From the NCBI RefSeq assembly GCF_003634555.1, contig NZ_RBKS01000001.1:3472001-3536000 (forward strand): 64,000 bases of DNA, in the 5' to 3' direction. The position numbers were made by a program, and so were the translations under genes. The notes beneath the pieces were generated by a model. That model was not told the DNA's origin. It saw only the letters and a program-made list of their open reading frames with translations, and ran no database searches. Below are positions 7,894 through 17,020 of this stretch, piece by piece (position 1 is the first letter of the stretch; each line of letters begins with the position of its first letter). The DNA is from Frondihabitans australicus. GTDB taxonomy: Bacteria > Actinomycetota > Actinomycetes > Actinomycetales > Microbacteriaceae.

Positions 7894-10800
7894 GTGCACT
7901 TCCTCTCGATCTTCAGCCTCCGCAACCGCGCGCTCATCGCGCTGATCACGATCGTCGTCGCGATCTTCGGCGGCTACGCTCTGACGTCGCTGAAGCAGGA
8001 GCTGATCCCCGACATCACCCTGCCGCAGGTCGCGATCGTGACCAGCTACCCGGGCGCGTCGCCCCAGGTGGTGAGCGACTCGGTGTCGTCGCCGATCGAG
8101 AAGGCGATCCAGGTGATCCCGGGGCTGCAGACGACCACGGCGACCTCGCAGACCTCGACGTCGACGATCCAGGCGTCGTTCGACTACGGCACCGACATCC
8201 CGCAGGCCGAGGAGAAGATCCAGCAGGCGATCGACGCCACGACGCTGCCCGACTCGGTGCAGACGCAGGTCGTGGCGGGCGATCTCAGCGACCTGCCGGT
8301 GGTCGAGATCGCGGTGACGGGCGGGCCGAGCGACAAGCAGAAGCTCGTCGACGACCTGAACAACATCACCGTTCCGGCGCTGCAGAAGCTCGACGGCGTG
8401 AATCAGGCGACCGTCTACGGCGACGCCGGGCAGCGCGTCACGATCCAGCCCGACGCCTCGAAGCTCGCGGCGGTGGGACTGTCGACGAGTGCCATTAAGG
8501 ACGCCCTCGACGACAACGGCACCCTCGTGCCCGGCGGGCAGATCACTCAGAACGGCAAGACGCTGTCGATCCAGTCGGGGTCGCGGCTGACCAGCGTCAC
8601 GCAGGTCGAGAATCTCCCGCTGGTCGGAGCCAAGTCGCCCGTCACCGGCGCGGCCGTGGCGACCGCCATCAAGGACGTCGCGACGGTGAAGCTGACGAGC
8701 GCGCCGGTGACCTCGATCTCGCGGGTGAACGGCAAGGACGCCCTCACGATCGCCGTCACCAAGACGCAGGACTCCAACACGGTCGACGTCTCGAAGACGA
8801 TCCGGAACGACATCCCCTCGCTGCTGTCGAACCTGAACGACGGCGTGAAGATGACCGTCGTCTTCGACCAGGCGCCGTTCATCCAGCAGTCGATCACGTC
8901 GCTCGCGACCGAGGGCGGCCTGGGTCTCCTCTTCGCCGTGATCGTGATCTTCCTGTTCCTCTTCTCTTTCCGCTCGACGATCGTCACCGCGATCAGCATC
9001 CCGACGAGCGTGCTCATCACGTTCATCGGCCTGCTCGCCACCGGCTACACGATCAACATCCTCACCCTCGGTGCGCTCACGATCGCCGTCGGCCGCGTCG
9101 TCGACGACTCCATCGTCGTCACCGAGAACATCAAGAGGCATCTCGTGCCCGGGGTGCCCCGGGTGCAGGCGATCACGGCCGCCGTCCGCGAGGTCGCCTC
9201 GGCCGTCACGGCGTCGACGCTCACCACCGTCGTCGTCTTCCTGCCGCTCGCCTTCGTGCAGAGCGAGGTCGGCGAGCTGTTCCGGCCGTTCGCGCTCACC
9301 GTCGTCATCGCCCTGCTCGGGTCGCTGTTCGTCTCGCTGACGATCGTGCCGGTGCTGTCGTATTGGTTCATGCGGGCGGGCAAGGAGCATCGCCACGTGG
9401 AGGCCTCCCCGGTCTCGGGCGGCGAGGTGGCACGGGGTGGGGAGCGGTTGCGCCGGGGGTACCTGCCGATCCTGAGCTGGACCCTGAAGTTCAAGAAGCT
9501 GACTCTGCTGTTCGCGGTGCTCGTGCTCGCGGGGTCGGGTGCCGCCGCCACGCTGCTGACGACCAACTTCCTCGGGTCGTCGGGGCAGAACACGCTGTCG
9601 ATCTCGCAGAAGCTGCCTGCGGGCACGTCGCTCACCGCGCAGTCCGACGCCGCGAAGAAGGTCGAGACCGCCCTGGAGTCGGTGAAGCAGGTGCAGACCG
9701 TGCAGTTGACCATCGGGTCGAGCGGCAACTCGTTCGCGGCGTTCCTCGGTGGCGGCGACGACTCGACCGTCACCTACCAGATCACCACCGACGAGAACGC
9801 CGACCAGGACGCCCTGACCGCGACGATCCGGTCGAAGATGGACGCGCTTCGCGGTGCGGGGGACATCACCGTCGAGCCCTCGAGCGGGTTCGGGTCGAGC
9901 AACGACATCGAGGTCGACGTCACCGCGAACGACGCCTCGACGCTGACCACGGCGGCGAACCGGGTCGAGAAGGCGATGCAGGGCATCCCGTCGGCGGCGG
10001 GCGTGACGAGCAACCTGTCGAAGGCGCAGCCGCTGATCGGCATCTCGGTCGATCGCGTCGCGGCGGCGTCGTACGGGCTCAGCGAGATCGAGGTCGGCGG
10101 GCTCGTGTCGCAGGAGGTGCAGCCCACCGACGTCGGGTCGCTCGAGATCAGCGGCGCCACCGTCGACATCTACACGACGCCGACCTCGCCGCCGACGACG
10201 CTGTCGGCGCTCAAGGACCTGACGATCCCGACCGCGCGCGGCGTCATCCCGCTCTCCAAGGTCGCCACCGTCACGCAGACGAACGGGCCCGCGTCGATCA
10301 CGACCGAGAACGCGGTGCGGAGCGCGACGATCACCATCACGCCGGCGTCGAACGACCTGTCGGCCGCGAACTCGCAGGTGTCGAAGGCGCTCGCCGGGGT
10401 GTCGCTGCCCCGGGGCGCGTCCGCGGCGATCGGCGGCGTGACGTCGCAGCAGACGACGGCGTTCCAGGATCTCGGGATCGCGCTGATCGTGGCGATCCTG
10501 GTCGTCTACATCGTGATGGTGGCGACGTTCAAGAGCCTGCTGCAGCCGCTGCTGCTGCTCGTGTCGATCCCGTTCGCGGCGACCGGCGCGATTCTGCTGC
10601 AGGTCGGGGCGAACATCCCGCTCGGGGTCCCGTCGCTGATCGGCGTTCTCATGCTCGTCGGGATCGTGGTCACGAACGCGATCGTGCTCATCGACCTCGT
10701 CAACCAGTACCGGCGCAACGGGCTGTCGGTGCACGATGCGCTGGTCGAGGGGGCCTCGCGGAGGCTCCGGCCGATCCTCATGACCGCCCTCGCGACGATC

Positions 10801-11025
10801 TTCGCGCTGACGCCGCTCGCGCTCGGCCTCACCGGCCACTCGTCGTTCATCTCGCAGCCGCTCGCCATCGTCGTGATCGGCGGCCTGCTGTCGTCGACAG
10901 TGCTGACGCTGATCGTGCTGCCGGCCCTGTACGCCTGGGTGTTCGGGGCGCTCGAGCGGCGGGCGGCGAGGCGTGCGTCCGCGGACGGCGCGCTGTCGGC
11001 GCAGGCTCTGCCGTCGCGCCAGTAG
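7894..11025 (+). CDS. RND-family efflux transporter (AcrB/SwrC-like)
   Basis: A proton-driven exporter of 1043 residues, the full length of the AcrB family. It shows the classic two-fold layout: TM1 (about 11-30), a large porter loop, TM2-6 (about 340-480), TM7 (about 530-550), a second loop, and TM8-12 (about 860-1020). The TM4 proton-relay acidic pair is present in GRVVDDSIVV, and the repeat ends with SRRLRPILMTALAT. In Gram-positives such proteins (Bacillus SwrC/YerP) export surfactin-like amphiphiles without an outer-membrane channel. GTG 7894 has GGAG at 7884-7887. No membrane-fusion partner gene is adjacent. It lies just after the TipA-like regulator. Confidence 0.92.
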   Translation: MHFLSIFSLRNRALIALITIVVAIFGGYALTSLKQELIPDITLPQVAIVTSYPGASPQVVSDSVSSPIEKAIQVIPGLQTTTATSQTSTSTIQASFDYGTDIPQAEEKIQQAIDATTLPDSVQTQVVAGDLSDLPVVEIAVTGGPSDKQKLVDDLNNITVPALQKLDGVNQATVYGDAGQRVTIQPDASKLAAVGLSTSAIKDALDDNGTLVPGGQITQNGKTLSIQSGSRLTSVTQVENLPLVGAKSPVTGAAVATAIKDVATVKLTSAPVTSISRVNGKDALTIAVTKTQDSNTVDVSKTIRNDIPSLLSNLNDGVKMTVVFDQAPFIQQSITSLATEGGLGLLFAVIVIFLFLFSFRSTIVTAISIPTSVLITFIGLLATGYTINILTLGALTIAVGRVVDDSIVVTENIKRHLVPGVPRVQAITAAVREVASAVTASTLTTVVVFLPLAFVQSEVGELFRPFALTVVIALLGSLFVSLTIVPVLSYWFMRAGKEHRHVEASPVSGGEVARGGERLRRGYLPILSWTLKFKKLTLLFAVLVLAGSGAAATLLTTNFLGSSGQNTLSISQKLPAGTSLTAQSDAAKKVETALESVKQVQTVQLTIGSSGNSFAAFLGGGDDSTVTYQITTDENADQDALTATIRSKMDALRGAGDITVEPSSGFGSSNDIEVDVTANDASTLTTAANRVEKAMQGIPSAAGVTSNLSKAQPLIGISVDRVAAASYGLSEIEVGGLVSQEVQPTDVGSLEISGATVDIYTTPTSPPTTLSALKDLTIPTARGVIPLSKVATVTQTNGPASITTENAVRSATITITPASNDLSAANSQVSKALAGVSLPRGASAAIGGVTSQQTTAFQDLGIALIVAILVVYIVMVATFKSLLQPLLLLVSIPFAATGAILLQVGANIPLGVPSLIGVLMLVGIVVTNAIVLIDLVNQYRRNGLSVHDALVEGASRRLRPILMTALATIFALTPLALGLTGHSSFISQPLAIVVIGGLLSSTVLTLIVLPALYAWVFGALERRAARRASADGALSAQALPSRQ

Positions 11026-11084
11026 CGGAGGGGGGTGTCGCCGGGCGAGGCGCTCGTGTAACGTAGGCTGGTCGGCTCGAGACA

Positions 11085-11173
11085 CCGCAGAGTGCTGCGG
11101 ATGGGTTTTGTACGTCTCAGGGGCCGGAATCACGACGAACGGTCGTGACGAAAACGGCGGCGATCATCGCCGC
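11085..11173 (+). promoter_or_regulatory. Structured 5' leader of the DEAD-box helicase gene
   Basis: The 216-base spacer before the helicase gene holds three consecutive perfect inverted repeats: CCGCAG-AGTG-CTGCGG (11085-11100), TCACGAC-5 bases-GTCGTGA (11130-11148) and GCGGCGAT-C-ATCGCCGC (11157-11173). A TAGGCT box (about 11064-11069) could be the -10, giving a leader of about 170 bases. Long folded leaders are known for cold-shock RNA helicase genes, where temperature or the helicase itself tunes expression. No known Rfam class is recognised. Confidence 0.5.
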
Positions 11174-11241
11174 GTCGGTCCCTGGCCAATGGCGCCCGGG
11201 TGCTTTCTTTTCGCACCGCATCTACGAACCCAGAGAGAATC

Positions 11242-13422
11242 ATGTCTCCCTTCAACAAGAGCAATTCGTCGCGCCCCGGGCGCCCCGCCACCGGCCAGGC
11301 CGCCCGCGGTCAGGCCGCCGGCCGCAAGCCCGGCTCGAAGAGCCCGAAGCACCGCGGCTACCGCCCCGAGGCCGACCAGCCCAAGAAGAACCGGTGGGAG
11401 ACCGCCGAGCGCAACGCCTCCAGGGCGCAGGAGCAGGCGGACCGCCCCGGCGGCCGACGCTACGACCGCGACGACCGCACCTCGGGCCGCCCCAACTGGG
11501 AGCCCCGCACGCCCGGCGGCTCGAACTCGCGCTTCGGCGGCGGCCGCGACGACCGTGACGCCCGTAACGGCGCGCGCGGCGGCAACGACCGCGGCTCGCG
11601 GTACGACCGTGACGACCGCCCGGCCCGAGGTGGCTACGACCGCGACGACCGCGGCTCGCGCTTCGGCGGCGGACGCCGTGACGAGCGTCCGGCTCGCGGC
11701 GGCGACGACCGCTTCCGCGACGAGCGCCCCGCCCGCGGTGCCGACCGCGGCGACCGCGGCGGCTACGACCGTCGCGACGACCGTGACCGCGCGCCCCGCA
11801 CCGAGGGGCGCGCGCCGTTCGTGCGCCGCGACGACTACGGCTCCGGCCGCCCCGCCCGCCACGACCGACCCGCCCGCGACGACCGCGGCTCACGCGGCGG
11901 CTTCGACCGCGACGACCGCCGCCCGGCGCGCGACGAGCGCCCGGGGCGCTTCGACCGCGACGACCGCCGGTCGCGCTTCAGCCGCGACGAGCGGCCGGCG
12001 CGCGGCGGCTTCGACCGCGACGAGCGGCCTTCCCGCGGAGGGTTCGGGAGCGACGAGCGTCGTCCTTCCCGCGGCGGGTTCACGGGCGACGACCGGCGCG
12101 GCTCCGGACGCGAGCAGCGCGGCGGTCAGAGCCGCAGCGACTTCTACCCGGCGCGCGATGAGGCGAGCTCCTGGGCCCCTGAGGCCGACGTCAAGCTCGA
12201 GAAGCTCCAGGCCGAGATGGTGACCGCGGCCGAGGTCGAGGGCACCACGTGGGGCGACCTGGGCCTCGGCGACAACATCACGAGGCAGCTTCAGGCCATG
12301 GGCGCCGAGACGCCGTTCCCGATCCAGGCCGCGACGATCCCCGACGTGCTCGCCGGGCGCGACGTGCTCGGCCGTGGCCGCACGGGCTCGGGCAAGACCA
12401 TCGCCTTCGGCGCTCCGCTGGTCGAGAAGCTCATGGAGAACGGCGGTGGCAAGAAGCGCGCCATGGGGCGTGCGCCGCGCGCGCTAATCCTCGCGCCGAC
12501 CCGCGAGCTGGCGCTGCAGATCGACCGCACGGTGCAGCCGATCGCCCGCTCGGTCGGGCTCTTCACCACCCAGATCTACGGCGGCGTGCCCCAGGGTCGC
12601 CAGGTCGGTGCGCTCAGCCGCGGCGTCGACATCGTCATCGGAACCCCGGGCCGCATCGAGGACCTCGTCGAACAGGGGCGCCTCGACCTCTCGGAGGTCG
12701 TCGTCACGGTGCTCGATGAGGCCGACCACATGTGCGACCTCGGGTTCCTCGAGCCGGTGCAGCGGATCATCCGCGAGACGGCGCAGCTCACCCCCGCGGG
12801 CGACCGCGCGCAGAAGCTCCTCTTCAGCGCCACGCTCGACCGGGGTGTCGCGAAGCTCGTCGACGAATTCCTGGTGAAGCCCGCAGTGCACGAGGTCGCC
12901 GGTGAAGACCAGGCGTCGGCCACGATCGACCACCGCGTGCTTCTCATCGAGCAGCGCGACAAGGTGCGCGTGATCGAAGAGCTCGCGTCGGGCGAGGGCA
13001 AGACGCTCGTCTTCGCCCGCACCCGCGCGTTCGCCGAGCAGCTCGCCGAGGAGCTCGGCGACGCCGGGATCCCGACCACGAGCCTCCACGGCGACCTGAA
13101 CCAGGGGCGCCGCACGCGGAATCTGCAGCAGCTGACCTCGGGCCGCGTCAACGTGCTCGTCGCCACCGACGTTGCCGCGCGCGGAATCCACGTCGACGAC
13201 ATCTCGCTCGTGATCCAGGCCGACATGCCCGAGGAGTACAAGACCTACCTGCACCGCGCCGGCCGCACCGGCCGCGCCGGCAAGGAGGGCACCGTCGTCA
13301 CGCTGATCACGCGTCAGCGCCAGCGCAAGATGGGCGAGCTGCTCGGTCGCGCCGAGATCTCGGCGCCGATGGAGCAGGTGCGTCCGGGTGATCGGTTGAT
13401 CGCGGAGATCGCCGGCGCCTAG
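11242..13422 (+). CDS. deaD: DEAD-box RNA helicase with long Arg/Asp/Gly-rich N-terminus
   Basis: ATP-dependent RNA unwinding enzyme, probably for ribosome assembly and RNA decay in the cold. 726 residues. About 1-305 is a low-complexity region of repeated RDDR, RGG and DERPAR units. About 325-720 is the helicase core: Walker A GRTGSGKT, APTRELALQI, TPGRIEDL, DEAD box VLDEADHM, FSATL, VATDVAARG and HRAGRTGRAG. ATG 11242 has AGAGAGAA upstream. In most DeaD/RhlE proteins the basic tail is at the C-terminus; here it is N-terminal and the protein ends soon after the core. A structured leader precedes it. Confidence 0.93.
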   Translation: MSPFNKSNSSRPGRPATGQAARGQAAGRKPGSKSPKHRGYRPEADQPKKNRWETAERNASRAQEQADRPGGRRYDRDDRTSGRPNWEPRTPGGSNSRFGGGRDDRDARNGARGGNDRGSRYDRDDRPARGGYDRDDRGSRFGGGRRDERPARGGDDRFRDERPARGADRGDRGGYDRRDDRDRAPRTEGRAPFVRRDDYGSGRPARHDRPARDDRGSRGGFDRDDRRPARDERPGRFDRDDRRSRFSRDERPARGGFDRDERPSRGGFGSDERRPSRGGFTGDDRRGSGREQRGGQSRSDFYPARDEASSWAPEADVKLEKLQAEMVTAAEVEGTTWGDLGLGDNITRQLQAMGAETPFPIQAATIPDVLAGRDVLGRGRTGSGKTIAFGAPLVEKLMENGGGKKRAMGRAPRALILAPTRELALQIDRTVQPIARSVGLFTTQIYGGVPQGRQVGALSRGVDIVIGTPGRIEDLVEQGRLDLSEVVVTVLDEADHMCDLGFLEPVQRIIRETAQLTPAGDRAQKLLFSATLDRGVAKLVDEFLVKPAVHEVAGEDQASATIDHRVLLIEQRDKVRVIEELASGEGKTLVFARTRAFAEQLAEELGDAGIPTTSLHGDLNQGRRTRNLQQLTSGRVNVLVATDVAARGIHVDDISLVIQADMPEEYKTYLHRAGRTGRAGKEGTVVTLITRQRQRKMGELLGRAEISAPMEQVRPGDRLIAEIAGA

Positions 13423-13466
13423 CCTCGGCCTCCGCCGGTTCACCTGCGTGGTGCACACTGTGCCCC

Positions 13467-14966
13467 ATGCAGATCGTGACTTCGACGACACCCAGCGGAA
13501 TTCTCACGCGCACTGCCAATGTCCCCGGGCGCACCTACGGGGCCGTGGTCTTCGGCGTCGGCACCCGTGACGAGCCCGTCGCCACGGCCGGGATGGCGCA
13601 CCTCGCGCTCCACCTCATCGAGGCGGCGCTCGAGCCGCGGCTGATTCCGTCGCGCGCCCGTCTCGACGCGAACTCGATCACCTTCGAGGCCTCGGGCACG
13701 ACGGCGCAGGTGGTCGCGCATTTTCGCGCGATCGCCGACGCCGTGCTGGCCCTCGGCAGCGTCACCGCGTACGAGCTGGGGCGGGCGAAGAGGCTGCTGG
13801 AGGTGGAGGAGCCGGGCGAGTACCGCCATCCCGGCGTCGACGTCTTCACCTTCCGCTACGGCCTCGGCGAGCTCGGTCGTACCGGCTTCGGCTTCCCCGG
13901 CATCGCCGCGACGAGCAAGAAGGACATCGCTCGTTGGGCCGCCTCACGCCTCGTCGCCGAGAACACGGCCGTCGTGCTGACGAAGCCGCTCACCGCCTCC
14001 TTCGACCTCGACCTCCCGACCGGGCCGGTGCCGACCCGGGGTGACGCCGTGCAGATCCTCGAGACGCCCACCCTGGTGGCCTCCGAGAACCTCGACGTCT
14101 GCGCCTCGCTCGTCGTTCCGGCCGCAGGAGCCGAGGCACTCGCCGACGCCATCAAGTTCGGCCTCCGCGAACGTCTGGTCGACCAGGCCGGGCTCGCGTA
14201 CGACGTCAGCGTCGCCACGGCGCGCGTCGATGAGGCCACGGCCGCGCTGTCGTTCGACGTGTCGCCGCGCCGGGACGACCTGCCCGAGACCGTGCGGGCC
14301 CTGGTGCTCGGTCTCCAGGACATCGCCGACGACGGGGTGTCGCCCGCCGCGGTGACCCTCGCGGTGGAATTCGCCCGGCTGGAGCTGGCGAGCGACCCCG
14401 CGTCGGTGCGCGACTCGCTCGTCGGCGAGGCGACGCTCAGTCTGCGAGGGTTCTCGGCGGACTCCCGAGACGAGACCCTCGGACTCGCGCTCGCACTGAC
14501 CCCCGAGACGGTCGCCGCGGCGGTCGCGGCGGCGATGCCTTCGCTGCTCGTCGCCTTCGACGACGACGCCGACGAGAAGACGATGGCCAAGGTCGCGAAG
14601 GGCCTCTCGCTGCCGATCGACCCCTTCCGGCTCCTCCAGCCCGTGTCCGAGAAGCTCTGGAAGAAGGCGGTGAAGGGTGACGCCGTCGTCTTCACCAAGA
14701 AGAAGATCAAGGGCCTGCCGGATGCCGAGGCGGTCATCACCGACTCGGCACTCCTGCACCGATACGAAGACGATAGCTACGCCGCCGTCGAGTTCGACGA
14801 CCTGATCCTGGTCGGCGAGCGACCGAACGGCACTCTCGTTTTGGTGGACGGCGCGGGTCGATGGTTGCCCTTCACTGTGAAGCGCTGGAAGAACGGTCAG
14901 CGCTTCGTCAAAGCCCTGCGGAAGGCGGTGCCGGCCGAGCTGGTGCGGGAGTTCCCTGCGGTCTGA
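13467..14966 (+). CDS. M16 peptidase-like protein with degenerate zinc motif
   Basis: 499 residues with the two-lobed M16 (insulinase/processing peptidase) pattern: an N-terminal MQIVTSTTPSGILTRTA strand pair, a GTRDEP segment, and a second lobe beginning near residue 190. The zinc motif HxxEH is broken: the corresponding residues near 50 read HLIEA, so the second metal-binding His is Ala. It is therefore probably not an active peptidase, like the non-catalytic subunits of this family. The C-terminal third (from about 370) is Lys-rich and reads like an added domain. CACACT sits 7 bases before ATG 13467, so the mRNA may be leaderless. No active M16 partner is adjacent. Confidence 0.65.
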   Translation: MQIVTSTTPSGILTRTANVPGRTYGAVVFGVGTRDEPVATAGMAHLALHLIEAALEPRLIPSRARLDANSITFEASGTTAQVVAHFRAIADAVLALGSVTAYELGRAKRLLEVEEPGEYRHPGVDVFTFRYGLGELGRTGFGFPGIAATSKKDIARWAASRLVAENTAVVLTKPLTASFDLDLPTGPVPTRGDAVQILETPTLVASENLDVCASLVVPAAGAEALADAIKFGLRERLVDQAGLAYDVSVATARVDEATAALSFDVSPRRDDLPETVRALVLGLQDIADDGVSPAAVTLAVEFARLELASDPASVRDSLVGEATLSLRGFSADSRDETLGLALALTPETVAAAVAAAMPSLLVAFDDDADEKTMAKVAKGLSLPIDPFRLLQPVSEKLWKKAVKGDAVVFTKKKIKGLPDAEAVITDSALLHRYEDDSYAAVEFDDLILVGERPNGTLVLVDGAGRWLPFTVKRWKNGQRFVKALRKAVPAELVREFPAV

Positions 14967-15017
14967 GCCCGCGGCTCCTGCGCCCGGAAGCGCCGGGGAG
15001 GCGCACTGGCGCGGCGA

Positions 15018-15524
15018 CTACGCCCGATCGAGCAGCCCGCGCACGTACGAGGCCTGGCCGGCGTGCTGAAGACAGTCGTTGACGATCGAGACGAGGCGGG
15101 CGCCGCGGGTGACGGGTGGGTTCCAGGCCGTGTCGACGATGTCGTCGAGGTCGTCGGCCGAGACCACCGAGAGGTAGTCGAGCGTGCGCTGGGTCACCCC
15201 GGCGAGGTAGCCGTTGAGCAGAGACGCGGGAGCGACGACCTTCTCGACGTCGGCGGGGCTCATGCCGTAGCCCATCTCGTCCGGCCCGAACGGCAGGTCG
15301 AAGCGGCCGTGCCAGTCGTCGAGAGTCCAGGTCTGCTCGCGACCCTCGAGGGCGGCGATCTGGACGTCCTGCCCGCGAGCGGTGTGCCAGGCGAGCCAGG
15401 CGATCGTGTTCGCGCCCGGTGCCGGCGGGGTCGCCAGCGCCGTGGCGTCGAGGCCGTCGGTCGCGCGGTCGATGATCGCGGGGATGCGGCTGAACGAGTC
15501 GGTGAGCAGGTCGGTCGGCGTCAT
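15018..15524 (-). CDS. DinB-family (DUF664-like) protein
   Basis: 168-residue four-helix-bundle protein of the DinB / mycothiol-transferase superfamily. These use a three-His metal site and often act as thiol-S-transferases with mycothiol in actinobacteria. Seen: TIAWLAWHTARGQDVQ (about 40-56), DLPFGPDEMGYGMS and CLQHAGQASYVRGLL (about 150-165). The start ATG 15524 is 6 bases after a TAGCGT -10 box (15531-15536), so the transcript is leaderless. It is convergent with nothing and stands alone. Substrate unknown. Confidence 0.82.
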   Translation of the reverse strand: MTPTDLLTDSFSRIPAIIDRATDGLDATALATPPAPGANTIAWLAWHTARGQDVQIAALEGREQTWTLDDWHGRFDLPFGPDEMGYGMSPADVEKVVAPASLLNGYLAGVTQRTLDYLSVVSADDLDDIVDTAWNPPVTRGARLVSIVNDCLQHAGQASYVRGLLDRA

Positions 15525-15598
15525 GGCCTCACGCTATGCCCTGCCTCCGACGGTCGTTCAGGCGGGGGCGCAGGATCGCCGAGACCCCGCTCGCCGAC

Positions 15599-16090
15599 TC
15601 ACTTCTCGGTCGAGAAGCAGCCCGACCCCTCGGTCAGCGCCAGCGCGATCGACCGGAACAGCGCGGCCATCTCGGTGTAGGCCGACTCGGGGATCGCGGT
15701 CGAGAGAGCACAGCGGTAGACGTCGGCCACGTGGCGCACTGCGTCCTGCCCGGCCTCGGTGACGTGCAGCACGACGCTGCGGCGGTCGGTCGGGTGGGCC
15801 TGGCGGACGAGGGTGCCGGCGTTGACCAGTCGGTCGACGAGGCTGGTGGTGGCGCCGGTCGAGAGCTCGAGGAACTCCGCGACCTGCTTCGGCGTCGCGC
15901 CGTCGGAGTTGCCCGACGCGATGAAGAACAGTGCGCGGATGTCGGTCGCGCCCATCGAGAGCGCTTCGCTCTCGTGCACGATGACGCGGCCGTGCTGCAG
16001 CTGCATCTGTCGGAAGGCCTGGAGCAGGTCGGTGAGTCCTGCGTCGGAGGCGAGGGGGGCCGCGGGGAGCGGTGCCGCGCTGGTGGTCAT
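15599..16090 (-). CDS. MarR-family transcriptional regulator
   Basis: 163 residues from ATG 16090 (GGAG upstream). It has a winged helix with TPKQVAEFLELSTGATTSLVD as the DNA-reading helices, the wing DRRSVVLHVTEAG, and dimer helices at both ends. An upstream in-frame ATG at 16210 is rejected because it falls inside the likely -10 region and operator (16209-16229). The palindrome there predicts autorepression. No clear divergent target: the next gene to the right is a DIP1984 protein 340 bases away. Confidence 0.87.
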   Translation of the reverse strand: MTTSAAPLPAAPLASDAGLTDLLQAFRQMQLQHGRVIVHESEALSMGATDIRALFFIASGNSDGATPKQVAEFLELSTGATTSLVDRLVNAGTLVRQAHPTDRRSVVLHVTEAGQDAVRHVADVYRCALSTAIPESAYTEMAALFRSIALALTEGSGCFSTEK

Positions 16091-16208
16091 GGTGGGGGCT
16101 CCGGGTGGGTCGTGGTTCGGTCGGGACGTGGGGGCAGCTCCCGCCTGATCCGCGGGAGCTGTCGTCGTCGAGCCGGCCGCGAGTGAAGTCTGACCCGACA
16201 CTCGTTGC

Positions 16209-16229
16209 ATATCTCGACGATCGAGATAT
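16209..16229. promoter_or_regulatory. MarR operator: 21-base palindrome
   Basis: ATATCTCGA-CGA-TCGAGATAT, perfect 9-base arms, in the promoter region of the MarR gene. On the minus strand TTGAAT and TATGCA flank it 16 bases apart as -35/-10, so the palindrome fills the spacer. A partial half-site (GTCGAGACAT) lies near 16254-16263. The match of dyad and promoter strongly suggests autorepression. Confidence 0.7.
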
Positions 16230-16335
16230 TCAACGATAAGCCATTACTTGACCGTCGAGACATCCCCCTTAGTGGGGAGACTTCATGCCTTGCGTGAATC
16301 TCGCACCCCAAGTAACTTGATTGCCGTACCAACCA

Positions 16336-16373
16336 GCGCTTCGAAGCGCCCGACCGAATCGGCCGCTTCGAAC
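16336..16373. promoter_or_regulatory. Palindrome and repeated CGCTTCGAA in the spacer before the DIP1984 gene
   Basis: The 459-base spacer 16091-16549 holds the MarR operator and, here, a perfect 14-base palindrome GCGCTTCGAAGCGC (16336-16349) and a second copy of its core CGCTTCGAA (about 16364-16372). I see no gene in the rest of the spacer. Function unknown; it could be an operator for the rightward gene. Confidence 0.35.
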
Positions 16374-16549
16374 CCGTGAACGGCTTCCCCCGAATGTCTG
16401 TTCACCGGCGCGGATCGAGCTCACACCTTCCCTCTCCAGAGCCTCGGTCCGCGCCTCCTCTGCTTAAGGCGGACTACGGTCGCTCCCGGTCGGGGCGACG
16501 TCTCGCCGCCACCGGGCCCAGCGGTCCGCGCCGGTGCCAGGATGGCTCC

Positions 16550-17020
16550 ATGAAGCTCGCCGAAGCGCTCATCAACCGGGCCGACCTGCAGCGCCGCGTC
16601 GAGCAGCTCCGCGCCCGGATCACTGCGAACGCCCGGTACCAGGAGGGCGAGGAGCCCGCCGAGGCCGCCTCCGAGCTCCTCGTCGAGGTCACGCGGATCC
16701 TCGACGGTCTCGAGCAGCTCATCGTGGCGATCAACCTCACGAACGCGCAGACTCGGCTCGACGACGGCCGCACGATGACCGAGGCGCTCGCCCAGCGCGA
16801 CCTCCTGCGCACCCGTCACTCGATCCTCGTCGCCGCGGCGGACGCCTCGGCGGGAGTCGGCGACTTTGGCGGCTACCGCCAGCTGCGGAGCGAGCTCCGT
16901 CAGGTCAGCGCTCTGCCCACGGCCCGGATCCGCGCCGAGGCCGACGACGTGGCGCGACGCCTCCGCGAGCTCGACGTGCTGGTCCAGCGGGCGAACTGGG
17001 AGGCCGATCTGGCGGACTGA
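16550..17020 (+). CDS. DIP1984-family protein
   Basis: 156 residues matching the DIP1984 family closely: MKLAEALINRADLQRRVEQL at the start, ANARYQEGEEPAE, the central INLTNAQTRLDDGRTMTEAL and the terminal ELDVLVQRANWEADL. The fold is a long helical coiled coil. Some members are annotated septicolysin, but no activity is proven. ATG 16550 lies 6 bases after CAGGAT (16538-16543), fitting a leaderless start; longer in-frame upstream sequence is Arg/Pro-rich noise. Confidence 0.88.
   Translation: MKLAEALINRADLQRRVEQLRARITANARYQEGEEPAEAASELLVEVTRILDGLEQLIVAINLTNAQTRLDDGRTMTEALAQRDLLRTRHSILVAAADASAGVGDFGGYRQLRSELRQVSALPTARIRAEADDVARRLRELDVLVQRANWEADLAD

Noticed and set aside
7870-11133. Very long open frame on the minus strand opposite the RND exporter gene
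   Set aside because: It encodes Arg/Asp/His-rich low-complexity protein with no motif, as antisense of GC-rich coding DNA usually does. The plus-strand frame has full RND family motifs.
16091-16210. Longer MarR protein starting at ATG 16210
   Set aside because: That ATG lies within the -10 region and operator palindrome, and the extra residues are low-complexity Ala/Pro/Thr.
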